A stretch of DNA of 25,699 nt, from assembly GCA_900555925.1 (NCBI GenBank), contig USMU01000018.1, forward strand, positions 1-25,699, written 5' to 3'. The notes beneath the pieces are model-generated. The model worked only from the letters and a program-made list of their open reading frames with translations, had not been told where the DNA came from and searched no databases. Source of the stretch: an uncultured Clostridium sp. Lineage in GTDB: Bacteria > Bacillota > Clostridia > Christensenellales > Borkfalkiaceae. Shown piece after piece: positions 22,583-25,699 of the stretch. Every line of letters begins with the position of its first letter. Position 1 is the stretch's first letter. The position numbers and the translations under genes were made by a program.

Positions 22583-23776
22583 ATGCGTTTTCGCAACAGT
22601 ACGAGACTCCTTACGGAGAATTTCAAAAACGTCTATAAAATTTTACTGTATACTCTGGCGGTTGCCTTGGTCGCTATCGCGCTGTCTTGCACTTTCCTTC
22701 TTCCCAACCTGCTCGAAATTCTCGACAGTATGGAAATGACGGCCGTCGTTTCCGACCTCAAAGAATTCCTCAGAGCCATCGTCAGCGGTAACAGCGAATT
22801 CCTTCAAGGATTTCAGGCTCAGTTTAATGAATCTGTCTCCGCTTTATGGAGGTTGTTGGATTCCAGAATGTCTCAGATCGTCTGGTCTATCGTCGGCTGT
22901 GCCGCCGTATATCTTTTGAAACGCTTCGCGGATACGTTATGTTATTTCTCTATCGGCAGCATTCTCAATGACAGAATGTCCACCTACGCGGAAACGCCGT
23001 TTGCTTCCGCTTATATCCGCAATCTCGGAAAGGCTAGCGTTTACAGCGTCGTTTACGTCCCCATCGTTTTTTTGATAGACGTCTGTACCGTCGCACTCTG
23101 CTGGTTCCTCTTCTTTTACCTTTTGTCCTTCGTCAGTAACGTATTCATTTCACTGTTCCTGTCGATGACTTTTATCGTACTTTGTCAGGCTCTGAAATTG
23201 ACGTTTACCTCTATGTGGCTGCCCTCCATGGCCGTGGATAACCGTTCTATCAAGGACGCTATACGGCTCAGCGACAAGACGGAACGCAAGCGGCGCAGAA
23301 AAATGTTTTCTACCTATATAGTGACGGTCTATATTGTCATCATCGTCAATGTGGTCGGGGCGCTTTGCACCTTCGGGAGTGCGCTGCTCATTACCGTACC
23401 CGCTTCTTATTTCCTCTTCATCTGTGAGCAATTCGTCAGCTATTATACCGTAAAGGGTAAGCCCTATTTCATCACCTATGAAAAGATAGCGACGAATCGC
23501 GACCGAGGAGACAGCGAACGCTTCTTCGAGACCGTAGAGGACCCCGAAGATTTCGGGATTCTTCGTGCGGACGGCGAGGACGGCGGAACTGCAAACGCTT
23601 CGAAAGACGAAGCGGAAGAGCGTAACGGCAAGACCGAGACAGACGTAGAAATGAACAACTTAAAAAACGGGCCGGAAGAAGAAAACGAAAAGTTTGAAGA
23701 GGGAACACGGAAAACCGATTCAAAAACAGAGGCGACAGGTGAAAACCATGACTCGAAGGTTGAGGCGAAAAGATAA
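22583..23776 (+). CDS. Multi-pass membrane protein with long charged C-terminal tail
   Basis: A 397-residue protein with an AAGGAGATG site. Hydrophobic helices lie near 20-45, 95-112, 150-205 (two or three helices) and 248-290. The membrane part ends with LFICEQFVSYYTVKGKPYFI, after which residues ~300-397 are soluble, very rich in Glu, Lys, Asp and Asn, and probably cytoplasmic and disordered. The segment SMAVDNRSIKDAIRLSDKTE before the last helices resembles loops of small-molecule membrane proteins but gives no function. It is likely cotranscribed with the preceding gene. Confidence 0.75.
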   Translation: MRFRNSTRLLTENFKNVYKILLYTLAVALVAIALSCTFLLPNLLEILDSMEMTAVVSDLKEFLRAIVSGNSEFLQGFQAQFNESVSALWRLLDSRMSQIVWSIVGCAAVYLLKRFADTLCYFSIGSILNDRMSTYAETPFASAYIRNLGKASVYSVVYVPIVFLIDVCTVALCWFLFFYLLSFVSNVFISLFLSMTFIVLCQALKLTFTSMWLPSMAVDNRSIKDAIRLSDKTERKRRRKMFSTYIVTVYIVIIVNVVGALCTFGSALLITVPASYFLFICEQFVSYYTVKGKPYFITYEKIATNRDRGDSERFFETVEDPEDFGILRADGEDGGTANASKDEAEERNGKTETDVEMNNLKNGPEEENEKFEEGTRKTDSKTEATGENHDSKVEAKR

Positions 23777-23935
23777 TCGGGGAGTTCAAAGCAAAAATTG
23801 AGATCGCGAAAACAGAGCGGATAGAATTGACTTCGTCAAAAGAAGAATAGTCGGAAATTTCAAAGAATAAAATAGCAAGGTCGATTTATCGCATATCGGA
23901 ATTTAAGCAAAATCGAAATCAAAGAGGAAAAGAAT

Positions 23936-25657
23936 ATGGATTATCGGAAAAATTATCAAACATGGCTGTCCGATCCCCGCCTTTCGGAGGAAGGGAGAGC
24001 GGAGCTCAAAGCGATCGCTTCCGACGAAAAGGCCAAGGAATACCGATTCGGCGGAGAATTGGAATTCGGAACGGCGGGCATGCGCGGCATTATCGGCTAC
24101 GGCATGAATATGATGAACGTCTATACCGTCATGCGCGCGACACAAGGGCTCGCGGAGTTTATCAAAGAGCTGGGCGCGGAAGCCGTAAAGCGGGGCGTCG
24201 TGATTTCCTACGACACGCGGAGAAAGTCGGACGTGTTCGCCAAAGCGGCGGCGGGAGTCTTGGCGAAAAACGGCATTAAAGCCTATCTTTTCGACGACGT
24301 GCATCCCGTTCCCATGCTTTCCTTTGCCGTGCGTTACCTGCATACCGTCGCGGGGATTATGATCACCGCTAGCCACAATCCCAAAGAGTACAACGGATAC
24401 AAGGTTTACGGCGCGGACGGCGCTCAAATGTCGCCCGAAGATACGGAAAAAGTAGTGGGATATATCGAAAAAATAAAGGATTATCTGTCGGTCGATTGTG
24501 AGGAAAACAGCCCGCTGATCGTTCCCGTGCCTGAAAAACTGGACGAGGATTATATAGAAGAGCTTTCCAGACTCCGTCTGTCGCCCGAAGCGGTCAAAAA
24601 GTGCGGGGCGAATCTCAAACTCGTATATACGCCCGTACACGGCAGCGGCTATGTCCCCGTGACGACTATTCTCAGAAAATTGGGAATCAACGTCACCGTC
24701 GTCGAAGAACAGACGACCAAGGACAGCGAATTTTCGACCGTTAAGGTACCCAATCCCGAATTCAAAGAAACTCTTTCCATGGGCATAGCGCTCGCTGATA
24801 AAATTCATGCCGACGTCGTATTCGGTACCGATCCCGATTCCGACAGGCTCGGCGTGGCCGTAAAGGACGACAAGGGAGAGTTTGTCGCGCTTTCGGGAAA
24901 TCAGGTGGGAATACTGCTGCTCGATTATATTTTGACGCGGTTGCAAGAGGAAAACGCGATGCCCGTCAACGCCGCCGTAGTAAAATCTTTCGTCACTACG
25001 GGTATGGCTAAGGCAATCTGCGACGATTTCGGCGTCAAGCTGTTTGAAACGCCCGTGGGCTTTAAGTTCATCGGGGAAAAAATCAAACAGTGGGAGGCGG
25101 ACGGAAAATATACTTTCGTTTTCGGATTCGAGGAATCCTGCGGATATCTGCGCGGCACTCACGCGCGCGATAAGGACGCCGTGGTTGCGTCTATGCTTTG
25201 CGCGGAAATGGTCTGCTATTATACGTATATCGGAAAAACGCTGTATCGCAGGCTGACGGAAATTTATGAAAAATACGGCTATGTATTGGATAAAAATGTG
25301 TCTATTCAATACTCCGGACTCAATGCCATGAAAGAGATGAACGCCGTGGTGGATGCTCTGAAAACCATGAGGGTCGAGGCCTTCGGGGGCATGAAGGTGG
25401 AAGCGTTCCGCGATTACAGCGCGGCAAAGAGAACAGTATATCCTTCCGGTGCATCGGAATCGATGGATATTCCCGTATGCAACTGCGTCTATTATGAGCT
25501 TGCCGGCGGCTCCTTCGTCTGCGTACGTCCCTCGGGAACCGAACCCAAACTCAAAATTTATTATTCCTTACGCGCCAAGGATGAAAAAACCGCGAACGAC
25601 GAACTTGAAAATCTGCAAAAGGAAGTCAATGCGCTTTTGGAAAAAGCGAAAGGATAA
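23936..25657 (+). CDS. pgcA: Phospho-sugar mutase (alpha-phosphoglucomutase)
   Basis: A 573-residue enzyme of the alpha-D-phosphohexomutase superfamily that interconverts glucose 6-phosphate and glucose 1-phosphate, feeding UDP-glucose and cell-surface polymers. It begins YRKNYQTWLSDPRLSEEGR and carries FGTAGMRGIIG, the phosphoserine loop TASHNPKEYNGYKVYG, the metal loop GTDPDSDRLG, the sugar-binding GFEESCGYLRG and the phosphate-binding RPSGTEPKLKIYY. All four active-site loops are intact. The order and length match Bacillus PgcA; phosphomannomutase side activity is possible. GAGGAAAAG precedes the ATG. The 159 nt before it hold a small TTGACTTCGTCAA palindrome and no clear promoter. Confidence 0.92.
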   Translation: MDYRKNYQTWLSDPRLSEEGRAELKAIASDEKAKEYRFGGELEFGTAGMRGIIGYGMNMMNVYTVMRATQGLAEFIKELGAEAVKRGVVISYDTRRKSDVFAKAAAGVLAKNGIKAYLFDDVHPVPMLSFAVRYLHTVAGIMITASHNPKEYNGYKVYGADGAQMSPEDTEKVVGYIEKIKDYLSVDCEENSPLIVPVPEKLDEDYIEELSRLRLSPEAVKKCGANLKLVYTPVHGSGYVPVTTILRKLGINVTVVEEQTTKDSEFSTVKVPNPEFKETLSMGIALADKIHADVVFGTDPDSDRLGVAVKDDKGEFVALSGNQVGILLLDYILTRLQEENAMPVNAAVVKSFVTTGMAKAICDDFGVKLFETPVGFKFIGEKIKQWEADGKYTFVFGFEESCGYLRGTHARDKDAVVASMLCAEMVCYYTYIGKTLYRRLTEIYEKYGYVLDKNVSIQYSGLNAMKEMNAVVDALKTMRVEAFGGMKVEAFRDYSAAKRTVYPSGASESMDIPVCNCVYYELAGGSFVCVRPSGTEPKLKIYYSLRAKDEKTANDELENLQKEVNALLEKAKG

Positions 25658-25660
25658 CAA

Positions 25661-25699
25661 ATGGTTTTTCTTAAAGAAAAGCCGTCCGCTCAAAAAGAG
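25661..25699 (+). CDS. Start of a downstream gene, truncated by the window
   Basis: An ATG three bases after the pgcA stop, with AAAGG seven bases upstream, opens a frame reading MVFLKEKPSAQKE to the window end. The tight spacing suggests cotranscription with pgcA. Too little is visible to name it. Confidence 0.4.
   Translation, partial: MVFLKEKPSAQKE

Noticed and set aside
23903..25309. A 468-codon minus-strand frame opposite pgcA
   Set aside because: It is a shadow of the well-recognised mutase gene, with His/Arg/Phe-rich composition and no family pattern.

Overview
The window looks like a chromosomal segment of a Bacillota (Clostridia-type) bacterium. The S10/spc/alpha ribosomal gene order, rpsD between rpsK and rpoA, a four-cysteine zinc LID in adenylate kinase, zinc-binding L36 and S4, a PgcA-type mutase, AGGAGG ribosome binding sites and TTGACA/TATAAT promoters all fit. 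An uncultured gut Clostridia lineage is my inference; the sequence does not prove it.

Layout. (1) 1-7867: end of the spc operon and the alpha operon on +: rplR (3' end only), rpsE, rpmD, rplO, secY, adk, map, infA, rpmJ, then a terminator that overlaps a strong new promoter, a structured 250-nt leader, and rpsM, rpsK, rpsD, rpoA, rplQ. (2) 7963-10955: minus-strand genes closed by bidirectional terminators: an 89-aa two-helix membrane protein and a 790-aa exported, propeller-like, membrane-anchored protein. (3) 11086-21300: a compact phage-derived head and DNA-packaging module on +: a sigma-region-4/ArpU-like regulator, terminase large subunit, a small-terminase-like protein with 7 x 72-bp repeats interrupted by an A8 frameshift, portal, scaffold, HK97-fold major capsid protein, a gp4-like adaptor, a gp10-like head-closure protein and one conserved-looking unknown. 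An antisense gene for a 233-aa signal-peptide/membrane protein lies between the regulator and the terminase. (4) 21301-21650: a noncoding purine-rich tract. (5) 21659-25699: a strong promoter, two multi-pass membrane proteins, then pgcA (phospho-sugar mutase) and the first codons of another gene.

The most unusual part is region 3. It has the P22-type order of packaging, portal, scaffold, coat and head-completion genes, and the readable motifs are intact. I see no integrase, repressor, replication, tail-fibre, tape-measure or lysis gene in the window, and housekeeping genes lie on both sides. It is either a satellite or remnant, or a domesticated capsid/packaging system such as a gene-transfer-agent-like particle. 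The two minus-strand exported proteins (790 and 233 aa) share a layout (signal peptide, SH3-like beta segment near the membrane end, one C-terminal helix with a short charged tail). Both also have a TATAAT box only 6-7 nt before the start codon, which suggests leaderless mRNAs and possibly a common role at the cell surface.
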